DNA of 64,000 nt from Caballeronia sp. dw_19 (GTDB lineage Bacteria > Pseudomonadota > Gammaproteobacteria > Burkholderiales > Burkholderiaceae), in the NCBI RefSeq assembly GCF_018449515.1, contig NZ_JAAVUQ010000004.1:310001-374000 (forward strand). The letters are read 5' to 3'. A model generated the notes under the pieces. That model was not told the origin of the DNA. It saw nothing but the letters and a program-made list of their open reading frames with translations, and made no database searches. Every line of letters begins with the position of its first letter. The first letter of the stretch is position 1. Both the position numbers and the translations under genes were made by a program. This document shows, one piece after another, positions 1 to 8,281 of this stretch.

Positions 1-98
1 GCTCGGTATGGTTGCTCTATCCGCCGAATCGCTTTCTACCGCCCAAGGTGCGGGCGTTGATTGATTATCTGGTCGAGCACATACACGACAGCAAGTGA
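1..98 (+). CDS. LysR-family regulator, C-terminal end only
   Basis: The first 32 codons open in the third frame and end in TGA at 96-98. The translation contains WLLYPPNRFLPPKVRALIDY, which matches the last strand and helix of LysR-type effector domains (pattern LW.vYPsnR.lspKVRaFvDfl). Everything upstream, including the DNA-binding domain, lies outside the window, so target and effector cannot be inferred. The gene converges with the GST that ends at 165. Confidence 0.8.
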   Translation, partial: SVWLLYPPNRFLPPKVRALIDYLVEHIHDSK

Positions 99-128
99 CG
101 TTGGCTTGGCGCTTAGCGTAGCCTAAGT

Positions 129-149
129 GCTTAAGCCGCGCTCTTAAGC
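129..149. terminator. Inverted repeat between convergent genes
   Basis: GCTTAAG (129-135) and CTTAAGC (143-149) form a 7-bp perfect stem with a 7-nt loop, between the end of the LysR gene and the end of the GST gene. There is no T-run, so it is at most a weak bidirectional terminator. Confidence 0.3.
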
Positions 150-164
150 CGGTAAGCTTCCATG

Positions 165-815
165 CTAGAAGTCGAGCCGCCCGAACAACTCATCGAATGG
201 GACCATTACGTGCTCGCGGAACGCCGGGCGAAGCTGCAGCCGTTCATACCAGGCTTCAACATTAGGAACGTCAGGCCGCTTGATATCCAGTTCGAAATAA
301 CGATAAAGGTTAGAGCCGGCCGCAATATCGCCCAGGCTCAAACTGTCTCCCGCAATGAAGGGCCGCTCGGCCAGCACGCGGTCGAGGAGCCGAAAATATT
401 GCGCGCAACGACCAAGGTTCTCGTCAATGCTCTTCGCATTGCGCAAAGCCTCCGGCGTCCGGTAAAAGCCCCAGAACACGCCCGTTAGGAAGGCGGGCTG
501 CAAGCTGCTCTGAGACCAGTCCATCCAGCGGTCCGCCTGCGACCGCTGACCCGCGTCTTCACTCCAGAACCGCGGGCTGCCATAACGCGCCGCCAGGTAT
601 CGCAAGATACTGTGCGACTCCCAGACAATAGTGCCGTCGCTGTCTTTAATGACCGGCACACGTCCGTGCGGATTCATGGCCAGGAACTCTGCGCTCTGCG
701 TCAGGCCGAAGCTTCCTCCGGCGGGAATATGCTCATGTGGCAAATCAAGCTCGCCGATCAGCCACATGACCTTCTGAACGTTAGACGAGTTGCGTCGTCC
801 CCAAACCTGAAGCAT
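165..815 (-). CDS. Glutathione S-transferase family protein
   Basis: 216 aa, the usual length of a cytosolic bacterial GST. Residues 1-80 are the thioredoxin-like glutathione domain: RRNSSNVQKV near the N-terminus in the catalytic Ser/Cys position, NPHGRVPVI with the cis-Pro, and ESHSILRYLAARY binding the gamma-glutamyl group. Residues ~90-216 form the helical domain, with SLGDIAAGSNLYRY matching the conserved N-capping box. Such enzymes conjugate glutathione to electrophiles or act as dehalogenases or isomerases; the substrate cannot be told. It is monocistronic, convergent with the preceding LysR end. Confidence 0.88.
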   Translation of the reverse strand: MLQVWGRRNSSNVQKVMWLIGELDLPHEHIPAGGSFGLTQSAEFLAMNPHGRVPVIKDSDGTIVWESHSILRYLAARYGSPRFWSEDAGQRSQADRWMDWSQSSLQPAFLTGVFWGFYRTPEALRNAKSIDENLGRCAQYFRLLDRVLAERPFIAGDSLSLGDIAAGSNLYRYFELDIKRPDVPNVEAWYERLQLRPAFREHVMVPFDELFGRLDF

Positions 816-1223
816 GAAATGTCCCCTGAAGTTGGATGCCGCTGACCTTAGCTATTCATTTTCCGCTACTTAGTGACTTGGCGTGATCGCAATCGAGAAA
901 TATCAGCGAGGCAATCTCTTAGCCGCTCGATCCAATTGAATAGCGGTCTGCGTCCGAAAGTATACGCGCTGGTCGCCGAAATCTCCGCCTCCATGCTCGC
1001 ACTGGTGCTTAACCAGATGCCCGCAAGCCATTGGCTTAAGGCGGTAAGTTGTCTTGACCTCGCATACAATCGTCGTGAGCGGATCAACTTGTCCGAACTC
1101 GATTAGCTCCCTTGGCAAAGCCTTGCCATTCATTACACGCCGCCCGTCACACGCGCATGGCAGCGGTTGACTTGCCCGACATGCACACACGCGCTTCTCC
1201 AAGAGAAGCCAGCAGGGAGCAGT
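816..1223. other. Gene-free stretch between GST and LysR starts
   Basis: About 400 bases between two divergently oriented starts. Small open frames on both strands have no recognisable domain. It presumably holds the promoters of both flanking genes, but I cannot point to convincing -35/-10 pairs. Confidence 0.4.
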
Positions 1224-2126
1224 ATGGAGATTAAATGGATCGAGGACTTTATTGCTCTTGCCCAGTACCAGAGTTTCTCGCGTGCCGCGGAGGTTCGTAA
1301 TGTCACGCAGTCCGGCTTCAGCCGGCGCATTCAGGCGCTCGAGCAATGGGTGGGCGCCGACCTGATCGACCGCAGCAGTTATCCGCCCACACTGACACCC
1401 GCCGGACGTCTCTTCAGGGAAGCTGCCGACGACATTCTCAACCGCTTGTTCGACACCCGGGCCATTATTCGGACGGAACAGCGAATGCCCGGTATCGGGC
1501 TGCAGATTGCAGCGGGCCACACCATTGCGCTGAGTTTTCTTCCTGCGTGGCTCAACACGCTCACCGCGCAATTTCGCGATGTCAGGGCGCGCGTGATTCC
1601 CACCAACGTCCATGATTCCATCCTGATGCTGGTGAACGGCAACTGCGAACTCATGTTTGCGTATCACCACCCCGACCTGCCGCTTCATCTCGATCCCGCG
1701 CGCTATGAGCACCTGACGGTTGGCATCGACACATTCATGCCCGTCTGCCAACCGAATCAAAAGTCGGGGCCTTCTCTGCGCTTGCCCGGCACTGCCAGCC
1801 GCCCTTTGCCGCTTATCTCGTACACGGAGACCAGCTATTTTGGCCGTTGCCTGGCCTTGCTGCTTCGCCGCGCCAAGACACAACCGGCATTACGTCCGCA
1901 CTACGAATCGGACATGGCGGAAGTGCTCAAGAAGATGGTGCTGGAGGGCGAAGGCATTGCCTGGTTGCCGAAAAGCTCGATACAAACCGAGCTGAAAAAT
2001 GGCGAGCTCGTTCCGGCTGGCGGCAAGGAATGGAATCTGGAAGTCGAGTTGCGTGTGTACCGCGACGCGTCGAATAGGAACGAGTTCATCGACACCCTGT
2101 GGCGATACCTGCGCTCGCCCGCCTGA
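1224..2126 (+). CDS. LysR-type transcriptional regulator
   Basis: 300 aa. I chose the ATG at 1224 because AGGGAG precedes it by a few bases and the protein then starts MEIKWIEDFIALAQYQSFSRAA, the canonical LysR start; an upstream in-frame start at 1167 would add 19 unrelated residues. The winged HTH is at residues ~3-62 (FSRAAEVRNVTQSGFSRRIQALEQWVGADL), followed by the effector domain. It lies just upstream of, and on the same strand as, the symporter/racemase pair (2334-5104), so control of that pair is likely but inferred. A 21-bp palindrome with T-N11-A spacing follows the gene (2152-2172). Confidence 0.9.
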   Translation: MEIKWIEDFIALAQYQSFSRAAEVRNVTQSGFSRRIQALEQWVGADLIDRSSYPPTLTPAGRLFREAADDILNRLFDTRAIIRTEQRMPGIGLQIAAGHTIALSFLPAWLNTLTAQFRDVRARVIPTNVHDSILMLVNGNCELMFAYHHPDLPLHLDPARYEHLTVGIDTFMPVCQPNQKSGPSLRLPGTASRPLPLISYTETSYFGRCLALLLRRAKTQPALRPHYESDMAEVLKKMVLEGEGIAWLPKSSIQTELKNGELVPAGGKEWNLEVELRVYRDASNRNEFIDTLWRYLRSPA

Positions 2127-2151
2127 GCGCATTTACTGAGTGTTTACCCTA

Positions 2152-2172
2152 GTTATGCGGTTACCGCATAAC
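2152..2172. promoter_or_regulatory. 21-bp palindrome with LysR-type T-N11-A core
   Basis: GTTATGCGGT (2152-2161), one central T, then ACCGCATAAC (2163-2172) form a perfect palindrome. T2156 and A2168 are 11 bases apart, the classical LysR motif. It sits between the LysR gene and the symporter operon and is the best operator candidate for this regulator. Confidence 0.5.
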
Positions 2173-2181
2173 AACATGCTG

Positions 2182-2202
2182 AACCCGCATCGCGGGTTTT
2201 TT
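2182..2202 (+). terminator. Rho-independent terminator after LysR gene
   Basis: AACCCGC (2182-2188), a three-base loop and GCGGGTT (2192-2198) make a 7-bp GC-rich stem continuing into a T-run. It lies 56 bases after the LysR stop codon and 130 bases before the symporter start, so it separates the two transcription units or, if the symporter promoter is upstream, acts as an attenuator. Confidence 0.8.
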
Positions 2203-2333
2203 GTCCGCTTCTACTATCCGTCCAGAGACAGAAAAGACCCCTAAGCCAAGGCGCGCCAAGGCACTTTTCGTCAAACCCATCGCACGGCCGCCCACGCTCA
2301 TCCTCGTGCGAAAACACTCCTGGAAGGATTGAA

Positions 2334-3611
2334 ATGAAAAACCGGTTAACGCTCTATATAGTCATCGGCATGGTGCTTGGCATCGTGACCGGCTACATCT
2401 GTCACGGGACAGCCGCTGATTCGAACGCGGCAAAAGAAGTGGCCGGTTACTTCTCCATCATCACCGACATCTTCCTGCGGCTCATCAAGATGATCATTGC
2501 GCCGCTGGTATTCGCCACGCTGGTGTCGGGTCTTGCAGGAATGGACGGAACGAGCGACGTGCGCCGCATTGGCATTCGATCAATTGGCTGGTTCGTCTGC
2601 GCCTCGCTGATATCGCTCGCCCTCGGCCTCTGTCTCGCCAACTTCCTGCAACCGGGTGCGGGCCTTCACATGGTCCAGACCAGTTCCGACGTAAGCACGG
2701 GCCTGAATACCGCCGGGCTGAACTTCAAGGACTTTGTTACGCACGCATTTCCCACCAGCATTCTCGACGCCATGGCGCGCAACGACATCCTGCAAATCCT
2801 GGTGTTCTCCGTGCTCTTCGGCGTTGTGTTGGGTGCGATCAAGTCGGACTCACGGGTGACGCCACTCGTACAAGCTGTCGAGGCCCTCGTTCCCGCCATG
2901 CTCAAGCTCACCGACTACGTCATGCGCCTTGCGCCCGTGGGCGTATTCGGCGCAATTGCATCGGCTGTGACGTTGCATGGTCTCGACGTGCTGATGACCT
3001 ACGGCAAGCTGATCGGCAGCTTCTATGTGGGACTGGTGCTGCTATGGGTGATCCTGATCGGCGCCGGTTACGCGTTCCTTGGCAACGCGATCTGGTCGTT
3101 GCTCAAAGCGGTACGCGAGCCCGCCATGCTGGCGTTTTCAACCGCAAGCAGCGAAGCGGCGTATCCGCGCCTGACGGAAAAGCTGGAAGAATTCGGCGTG
3201 GACAAGAAGGTCGTCGGCTTTACGCTGCCGCTGGGCTATGCATTCAACCTGGACGGTTCAATGATGTACCAGTCGTTCGCCGCCATCTTCATTGCGCAGG
3301 CCTTTGGTATCGATATGCCGATAGGCACGCAGATCCTGATGCTGCTCGTGCTCATGGTCAGCAGCAAGGGCATGGCTGGCGTGGCACGTGGCTCGGTCGT
3401 GGTGGTCGCCGCCGTGGCGCCGATGTTCCACCTGCCTCCGTCCGGCGTTGTGCTGATCCTCGCGATCGACCAGATACTCGACATGGGCCGGACCGCAACC
3501 AATGTGATCGGCAACAGCATTGCAACGGCCGTGATTGCGAAGTGGGAAACAGCTCGGGTCACGCGAACGCAAGCCGTGACCTTCGATCAGCTGCAAGGCG
3601 AAGCAAAATGA
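2334..3611 (+). CDS. Dicarboxylate/amino acid:cation symporter (DAACS family)
   Basis: 425 aa, the length of DctA/GltP proteins. Multiple hydrophobic segments cover the protein. The substrate-site motifs of the family are visible: the serine-rich re-entrant loop FSTASSEAAYP near residue 267, GYAFNLDGSMMYQSFAAIFIAQ, and DQILDMGRTATNVIGNSIATAV near residue 388. GAAGGA precedes the ATG at 2334. The stop codon overlaps the start of the racemase (ATGA at 3608), indicating translational coupling. Pairing with an Asp/Glu racemase suggests import of aspartate, glutamate or a related dicarboxylate; this is inferred from context. Confidence 0.92.
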   Translation: MKNRLTLYIVIGMVLGIVTGYICHGTAADSNAAKEVAGYFSIITDIFLRLIKMIIAPLVFATLVSGLAGMDGTSDVRRIGIRSIGWFVCASLISLALGLCLANFLQPGAGLHMVQTSSDVSTGLNTAGLNFKDFVTHAFPTSILDAMARNDILQILVFSVLFGVVLGAIKSDSRVTPLVQAVEALVPAMLKLTDYVMRLAPVGVFGAIASAVTLHGLDVLMTYGKLIGSFYVGLVLLWVILIGAGYAFLGNAIWSLLKAVREPAMLAFSTASSEAAYPRLTEKLEEFGVDKKVVGFTLPLGYAFNLDGSMMYQSFAAIFIAQAFGIDMPIGTQILMLLVLMVSSKGMAGVARGSVVVVAAVAPMFHLPPSGVVLILAIDQILDMGRTATNVIGNSIATAVIAKWETARVTRTQAVTFDQLQGEAK

Positions 3612-5104
3612 GGGAGAAGCTGGGGGAGAAGCATCAGCAGGGACGCCGCTCTTTGGGCGTCATCGGTGGACTCGGGCCGCTCGCCAGCGCCGACATGTTT
3701 TTCAAGCTCGTCAAGTCGACGCCCGCAACCGGCGACGCGGATCACTTCGATGTCGTCTTCGAGCAGCATCCGTTTCGCGGCGCCGGCGCCACCAGCGCCG
3801 CGACGGTTGAACGCAAGCTCTATATCTTCGATCTCATTCGTGCATTCGAGAAGCGCGGCATAGAGACAGTCGTGCTGCCCTGCTTCCTGAGCCACACCTT
3901 CATGGACGAGTTGAAGGCCAACTCGCCCCTGCAGATCGTGGACATGATCGAGGCAGTGCGACACCATGTGCGGCGCAAATTTCCTTCCGTGCGCCGCATT
4001 GGCGTGCTGGCATCGGACTACACGCGGCGCAACGGTCTCTTCGAACGCTATTTTTCTGCGCCCGAGTTCAACGTCATCCATCCGCGCGTGGATGGAACCA
4101 CGGACCTCGTCACGCGTGCGGTGTATGGAGAAAATGGCGTCAAGTCCGGTCATCTGCTGGGTCAGCCGGTTGCGCTGCTGAAAGCCGCTTGCGCGGATCT
4201 CATTGCGCAAGGTGCGGAGATCATCGTGCCGGGCATGACCGAGATCGCTCTCGTTGCAGATGAGCTGGGCGCGCTGAGCGTCCCGATGATCGACTCGAAT
4301 CTTGCGTATGCCCAATACATTGTGTCGGGCCAGTATGAGTCGCCGGCCAAGCTGTTCAAGGTCGGCGTGGTCGGTGGCGTTGGTCCTGCGGCGACCGTGG
4401 ACTTCATGCAGAAAATTGTCAGCAACACACCGGCGAAGCGGGATCAGGATCACATCAAGCTGCTGGTCGAGCATAACCCGCAGATCCCCGATCGCACCGA
4501 CAACCTGATCGGCGATGGCCCGGACCCCACCATCTCGTTGTACGCCACGTGCAAGAAACTCGAGAGCGGCGACGCCGATATCATCGCGATTCCATGCAAC
4601 ACGGCGCACGCATTTGTTCATCGAATCCAGCCTTATCTCAGCATCCCGATCGTCAACATGCTGACCGTGACCGTCCAGATGCTTCGCGATTCGTTTCCGT
4701 CGCTTAGCGATGTCGGGCTTCTTGCTACATCGGGGACGGTAGCCAGCGGGATGTACCGGCAAGCCCTGGAAGCGCAAGGATTGCGGCAGGTCCTGCCGAG
4801 TCCGGCATTGCAGGCAAGCGTGATGAATGCGATCTATGGCAAGGAGGGAGTAAAGGCGGGGTTCGTCGATGGACAGTGTATGGACGACATCCGCGCGGCA
4901 CTGGAAGGCTTGGCGGACGAAGGCGTCGAGATTGTGATTCTTGGATGTACGGAGCTGCCATTGCTGCTTCCGGGCGCTCAATGGCTAAGCGCTCGCGGAC
5001 GGACGATCACGCTAGTGGATCCGACGGATATTTTGGCAAAACGCTGCGTGGCGTATGCCACCGCAGCAGCCGAACTGAAGATTGAGTCAGAAGCCGCACA
5101 CTAA
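3608..5104 (+). CDS. Tandem-fused aspartate/glutamate racemase family protein
   Basis: 498 aa, about twice the length of a single Asp/Glu/hydantoin racemase. Two homologous halves are visible: residues ~15-240 (starting LGVIGGLGPLASADMF) and ~250-498 (starting VGVVGGVGPAATVDFM). Family enzymes use two cysteines. The second half keeps both: IPCNTAH (C330) and LGCTELPLL (C447). The first half keeps C92 (LPCFLSHTF) but has methionine at 210 in PGMTE, where GCTE is expected. The first half is therefore probably not a normal racemase; it may be structural, form a hybrid dimer-like active site, or bind another substrate. The start ATG overlaps the symporter stop. A pathway for D/L-aspartate or a similar amino acid is likely but not proven. 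Confidence 0.88.
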   Translation: MREKLGEKHQQGRRSLGVIGGLGPLASADMFFKLVKSTPATGDADHFDVVFEQHPFRGAGATSAATVERKLYIFDLIRAFEKRGIETVVLPCFLSHTFMDELKANSPLQIVDMIEAVRHHVRRKFPSVRRIGVLASDYTRRNGLFERYFSAPEFNVIHPRVDGTTDLVTRAVYGENGVKSGHLLGQPVALLKAACADLIAQGAEIIVPGMTEIALVADELGALSVPMIDSNLAYAQYIVSGQYESPAKLFKVGVVGGVGPAATVDFMQKIVSNTPAKRDQDHIKLLVEHNPQIPDRTDNLIGDGPDPTISLYATCKKLESGDADIIAIPCNTAHAFVHRIQPYLSIPIVNMLTVTVQMLRDSFPSLSDVGLLATSGTVASGMYRQALEAQGLRQVLPSPALQASVMNAIYGKEGVKAGFVDGQCMDDIRAALEGLADEGVEIVILGCTELPLLLPGAQWLSARGRTITLVDPTDILAKRCVAYATAAAELKIESEAAH

Positions 5105-5105
5105 G

Positions 5106-5119
5106 GCACCGCGCGGTGC
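5106..5119. terminator. GC-rich palindrome after racemase gene
   Basis: GCACCGCGCGGTGC, a perfect 14-bp palindrome directly after the racemase stop, in the gap before the convergent LysR gene. No T-run follows, so terminator function is tentative. Confidence 0.35.
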
Positions 5120-5151
5120 TAAGCCTTGTGCTAAGCCTCGTACTAAGCCTT
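5116..5151. repeat. 3 x 12-bp tandem repeat
   Basis: GTGCTAAGCCTT, GTGCTAAGCCTC and GTACTAAGCCTT follow each other without gaps (5116-5151). The last copy reaches into the 3' end of the convergent LysR gene and supplies its stop codon. A similar 12-bp tandem with the same CTAAGCC core is found at 63912-63947. Confidence 0.75.
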
Positions 5152-5982
5152 GATCTCCGCACGGAGAAATTCGATCAATGCCTGCTGGACCGCATTAAGC
5201 GCGCCGCCCGCGCTCACCAATGCAAGCTCGGTTGGCGGCAAGTCGGGCAGATCTGTACAAATGCGATGCTCGGGAAGCACGGCGGTCGTCGGCAACACCG
5301 ACACGCCAAGCCCCGATGAAACAGCCGCCTGAATGCCGGTCAGGCTATGACTGCCGAACGCAACGCGCCAACGCCGGCGCGCTTTGTCCAGCCCGCGGAT
5401 CGCACGCTGCCGGTACACACAACCTTGCGGAAACAACGCTAGCGGGACGGGTTCGTCCGTCAGTTCAACGCCTTCTCCTTTTACCCAGACGAGCGATTCG
5501 GGCCAGGATGCAAGGCACTCGCCGCTGCCCGGCTCGCGCTTGAGCAACGCAATCTCGACCTCGCCTGCAGCCAGCTTGCGCTGGAGATCGACGCTCATGC
5601 CGCTTACCGTTTCAAGCCGCACGCCGGGTTTCATCTTCACAAATCCCGACAGCATGGCCGACATGCGGCGTGCGTCGAAATCCTCGGGCACGCCAATGCG
5701 TACCGGCTCGAGCGCTACGTCGCTGGTCAACGCATCCTGCGCCTCCGTCGACAACGCCAGCAGCCGCCGCGCATAGTGCGCGAGCAACTCTCCATGCTCG
5801 GTAGCGCTCACGTGATTGCCGGTCCGGTCGCGCAGCAGCAGCGTCCGGCCAACTACTGCCTCCAGCTTGCGGATCTGCTGGCTCACCGTCGACTGGGTCC
5901 GATGGACGCGTTCGCCGGCGCGCGTAAAGCTGCCTTCATCGACCACGCAAACCAAGGTGTTCAACAACTCAAGATCTAGCAT
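5143..5982 (-). CDS. LysR-type transcriptional regulator
   Basis: 279 aa. The N-terminal HTH (MLDLELLNTLVCVVDEGSF, then THRTQSTVSQQIRKLE-like residues to ~60) is typical, followed by a short effector domain with PVRIGVPEDFDARR-type strands. It is divergent from the HAD dehalogenase gene (6121), with 138 bases between the starts, the standard arrangement for a LysR protein controlling its neighbour. Its last codons lie in a 12-bp tandem repeat. Confidence 0.9.
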   Translation of the reverse strand: MLDLELLNTLVCVVDEGSFTRAGERVHRTQSTVSQQIRKLEAVVGRTLLLRDRTGNHVSATEHGELLAHYARRLLALSTEAQDALTSDVALEPVRIGVPEDFDARRMSAMLSGFVKMKPGVRLETVSGMSVDLQRKLAAGEVEIALLKREPGSGECLASWPESLVWVKGEGVELTDEPVPLALFPQGCVYRQRAIRGLDKARRRWRVAFGSHSLTGIQAAVSSGLGVSVLPTTAVLPEHRICTDLPDLPPTELALVSAGGALNAVQQALIEFLRAEIKA

Positions 5983-6120
5983 GAGCCACCGCCGCGTTAT
6001 TTGAATTTCGACTGACGTTCAGAGTTTAATTTAATTTCCAAATATCGATCAATCCTTTTACGCTTGCGGCATGCACTCAACTCGGTCACTCAACACTTCA
6101 CTTAACTAAGCGAGCAAATC

Positions 6121-6834
6121 ATGGCTCTTAACGCGCTTGAACACAGCCGCCGGCCGCAATGGCTCACCTTCGACTGCTATGGCACCCTGATCCAATGGGA
6201 TGAAGGATTGCAAGCCGCAGTCCGCAAGATCCTGTCCGCCAAGCAAACAGAGGCGATTGATCCGGCCCGGTTCATCGGCATTTACGATCGGCATGAACAT
6301 GCGCTTGAGCAAACCTCCCCGAATCGGTCGTTTCGCAGCGTGAGCACGGATGCATTACGGCTCGCACTCGATGAGCTAGGCTTGCAAAGCAACGCGGATG
6401 ACGCCCGCGTGCTAACAGACAGCATCTCGGCCATGCCGCCGTTTCCCGAAGTAACCGGTGCTTTGGAGCGGCTTAAGGAGGCGGGTTATCGTTTGTGCAT
6501 TGTGTCGAATACGGATGACGAGATCATCGCGGGCAATGTCGCGCAGCTTGGCGGATTGATCGATCGCGTCGTCACCTCGCAGCAGGCCGGGGCTTACAAA
6601 CCATCGCGGGAAATATTCGATTATGCTTTTGACTCGCTTGGCGTGACCAAAGACGACGTCGTTCATATTTGCGCCAGCCCGCACCTCGATCATGCGGCTG
6701 CGCGCGAGGTCGGCTTTCGCTGCGTGTGGATCGATCGTGGTACTGGCCGCACGGTACTGCCCGATTACACACCCGACGCCACGCTTGCAACGCTCGATCA
6801 GGTACCTGTGCTATTCAATAGATTAGGCTGGTAA
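6121..6834 (+). CDS. Haloacid dehalogenase type II-like HAD hydrolase
   Basis: 237 aa. HAD motif I is FDCYGTLIQW at residues ~18-27 with the nucleophilic Asp in D-x-Y-G-T, as in L-2-haloacid dehalogenases; motif II is IVSNTDDEI, motif III the lysine in GAYKPSREIFDYA, and motif IV HICASPHLDHAAAREVGF. L-2-haloacid dehalogenases hydrolyse the C-halogen bond of short 2-haloacids, but many relatives are phosphatases, so the substrate is uncertain. The aldolase gene follows after 22 bases, suggesting an operon. The divergent LysR is the likely regulator. Confidence 0.87.
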   Translation: MALNALEHSRRPQWLTFDCYGTLIQWDEGLQAAVRKILSAKQTEAIDPARFIGIYDRHEHALEQTSPNRSFRSVSTDALRLALDELGLQSNADDARVLTDSISAMPPFPEVTGALERLKEAGYRLCIVSNTDDEIIAGNVAQLGGLIDRVVTSQQAGAYKPSREIFDYAFDSLGVTKDDVVHICASPHLDHAAAREVGFRCVWIDRGTGRTVLPDYTPDATLATLDQVPVLFNRLGW

Positions 6835-6856
6835 ATTTTCAAGGTAATCAATCATC

Positions 6857-7645
6857 ATGGCTCACTCGCTTTCAGTCGACAGCACCGCTCCTTCCTCGCG
6901 CATCGCGCGGCTTGATTCCGATGCCATCATGCAGGCGCGCATTGAACTTGCCGCGTGCTTTCAGCTTGCGGCGCAGCGGGGTTACGAGGAAGGGGTTTGC
7001 AATCATTTCTCGGGTGTCGTGCCCGGGCACGACGATCTGTTTCTCGTCAATCCGTATGGTTATGCGTTTAGCGAGATCACCGCATCGCGCCTGCTCGTTT
7101 GCGACTTCGAAGGGCATGTGATCGAGGGTGAAGGCCAGCCGGAAGCCACGGCGTTTTATATCCACGCACGGTTGCATCGGTCGAAACCGCGAGTAAAAGC
7201 GGCTTTCCACACGCATATGCCGAATGCGACTGCGTTATGCCTGATCGACGGGCCGCCGCTTTTGTGGCTCGGACAGACGGCGTTGAAGTTCTATGGCCGC
7301 ACTGCCGTCGACGAGGATTACAACGGCCTCGCGCTGGATGAGTCGGAGGGAGACCGTATTGCTGACGCCATGGGCAACGCCGACATCCTGTTCCTGAAGA
7401 ATCACGGCGTGATGGTGGCGGGCCCGAGCATCGCGGAGGCTTGGGACGATCTCTATTATCTGGAGCGCGCGGCAGAGGTTCAGCTCAAGGCCATGAGTAG
7501 CAACCAGCCGCTCAAGCCCGTGCCGCACGAAGTAGCACAGCGCACGTATGAACAAATACGCTTGGGCGATGCACAAAGTGCCCGCGCGCATCTCGACAGC
7601 TCGATTCGAATATTGCGCAATCAGGGGAACGGGTTCGAACAATAA
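6857..7645 (+). CDS. Class II aldolase/adducin family protein
   Basis: 262 aa, the length of the fuculose-phosphate aldolase/adducin fold. The metal-binding histidines are visible in AAFHTHMPNATAL and FLKNHGVMVAG, and GVCNHFSGVVPG matches the N-terminal substrate loop. Members cleave phospho-sugars or act as decarboxylases/epimerases on small hydroxy acids. It lies 22 bases downstream of the HAD gene and probably shares its mRNA; the pair may process a sugar acid or haloacid derivative, but I cannot name the substrate. Confidence 0.87.
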   Translation: MAHSLSVDSTAPSSRIARLDSDAIMQARIELAACFQLAAQRGYEEGVCNHFSGVVPGHDDLFLVNPYGYAFSEITASRLLVCDFEGHVIEGEGQPEATAFYIHARLHRSKPRVKAAFHTHMPNATALCLIDGPPLLWLGQTALKFYGRTAVDEDYNGLALDESEGDRIADAMGNADILFLKNHGVMVAGPSIAEAWDDLYYLERAAEVQLKAMSSNQPLKPVPHEVAQRTYEQIRLGDAQSARAHLDSSIRILRNQGNGFEQ

Positions 7646-7673
7646 GCGTAAGCGTGAATATGCACGCGCTTAT

Positions 7674-7703
7674 CCGGTAGCGACAACGCGTTGCCGCTAC
7701 CGG
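7674..7703. terminator. Near-perfect 30-bp palindrome between convergent genes
   Basis: CCGGTAGCG (7674-7682) and CGCTACCGG (7695-7703) flank a second palindrome, CAACGCGTTG (7684-7693). The stem is uninterrupted except for one A/C mismatch each side. It lies between the aldolase end and the convergent HPP pseudogene and is probably a bidirectional terminator hairpin, although no T-run follows. Confidence 0.55.
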
Positions 7704-7712
7704 GCCGCCCTG

Positions 7713-8216
7713 TCATGACCATCGCTCAGGCCATCGCCGGCCGCGCACGACGTTATTGAACAGCAACGCAATAACCAGCAGCAGACAAACGCCGCTAAGG
7801 ACAGGAACAAAAAAGAATCCTGTCGAAGCGTTACCGCTAAGCATGATCACCAGCGGATCAGCACCCGCCGGAGGATGCACGCAACGGGCGAGTTGCATCA
7901 AACCAATAGCGAGCCCTACCGACAGTCCCATTTACCATACCCCTGGACCGGCGAACCAATACACCGCCAATCCAACTGCAGTGGAAAGCAGATGTCCGAA
8001 TACAAGGTTGCGGGGCTGCGCGAACGCACTATCGGGTGCGCCAAATAGCAGGACGCTGGACGCACCGAATGGCGCGATCACCAACGGACTGCTCGTCAGA
8101 TGCCCGAGCAGGGAGATCACGCCAATTGCCAGAAAACCACCTAAAAAACCGAATGCCGCTTGTTTAAACCGCGCTAAAGGAACTGCGGGCGCCGCGCGAG
8201 CGATCTGTTCATTCAT
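7713..8216 (-). pseudogene. HPP family membrane protein, interrupted by one in-frame stop
   Basis: The reading frame from 8216 runs through three hydrophobic segments (FKQAAFGFLGGFLAIGVISL, then SSPLVIAPFGASSVLLFG) to AGPGVW, meets TAA at 7932-7934, and continues without a frame change as MGLSVGLAIGLMQLARC-VHPPAGADPLVIML to 7713. The HPP signature (here VHPPAGADPL) lies after the stop. Joined, the two halves make a normal-length ~167-aa HPP protein, a family of four-helix membrane proteins linked in part to nitrite transport. The most economical reading is a single nonsense mutation or sequencing error. Independent translation of both halves is possible, because ATG directly follows the stop. 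Confidence 0.8.
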
Positions 8217-8281
8217 TGCGTTTAAAGCCTATGGAAATGCGCACGCCGCCCCTCAACAGCCGGACCAGCGTGCCCACGGCG

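Noticed and set aside
3587..4981. 464-codon open frame on the minus strand
   Set aside because: Antisense to the racemase gene; composition typical of a shadow frame.
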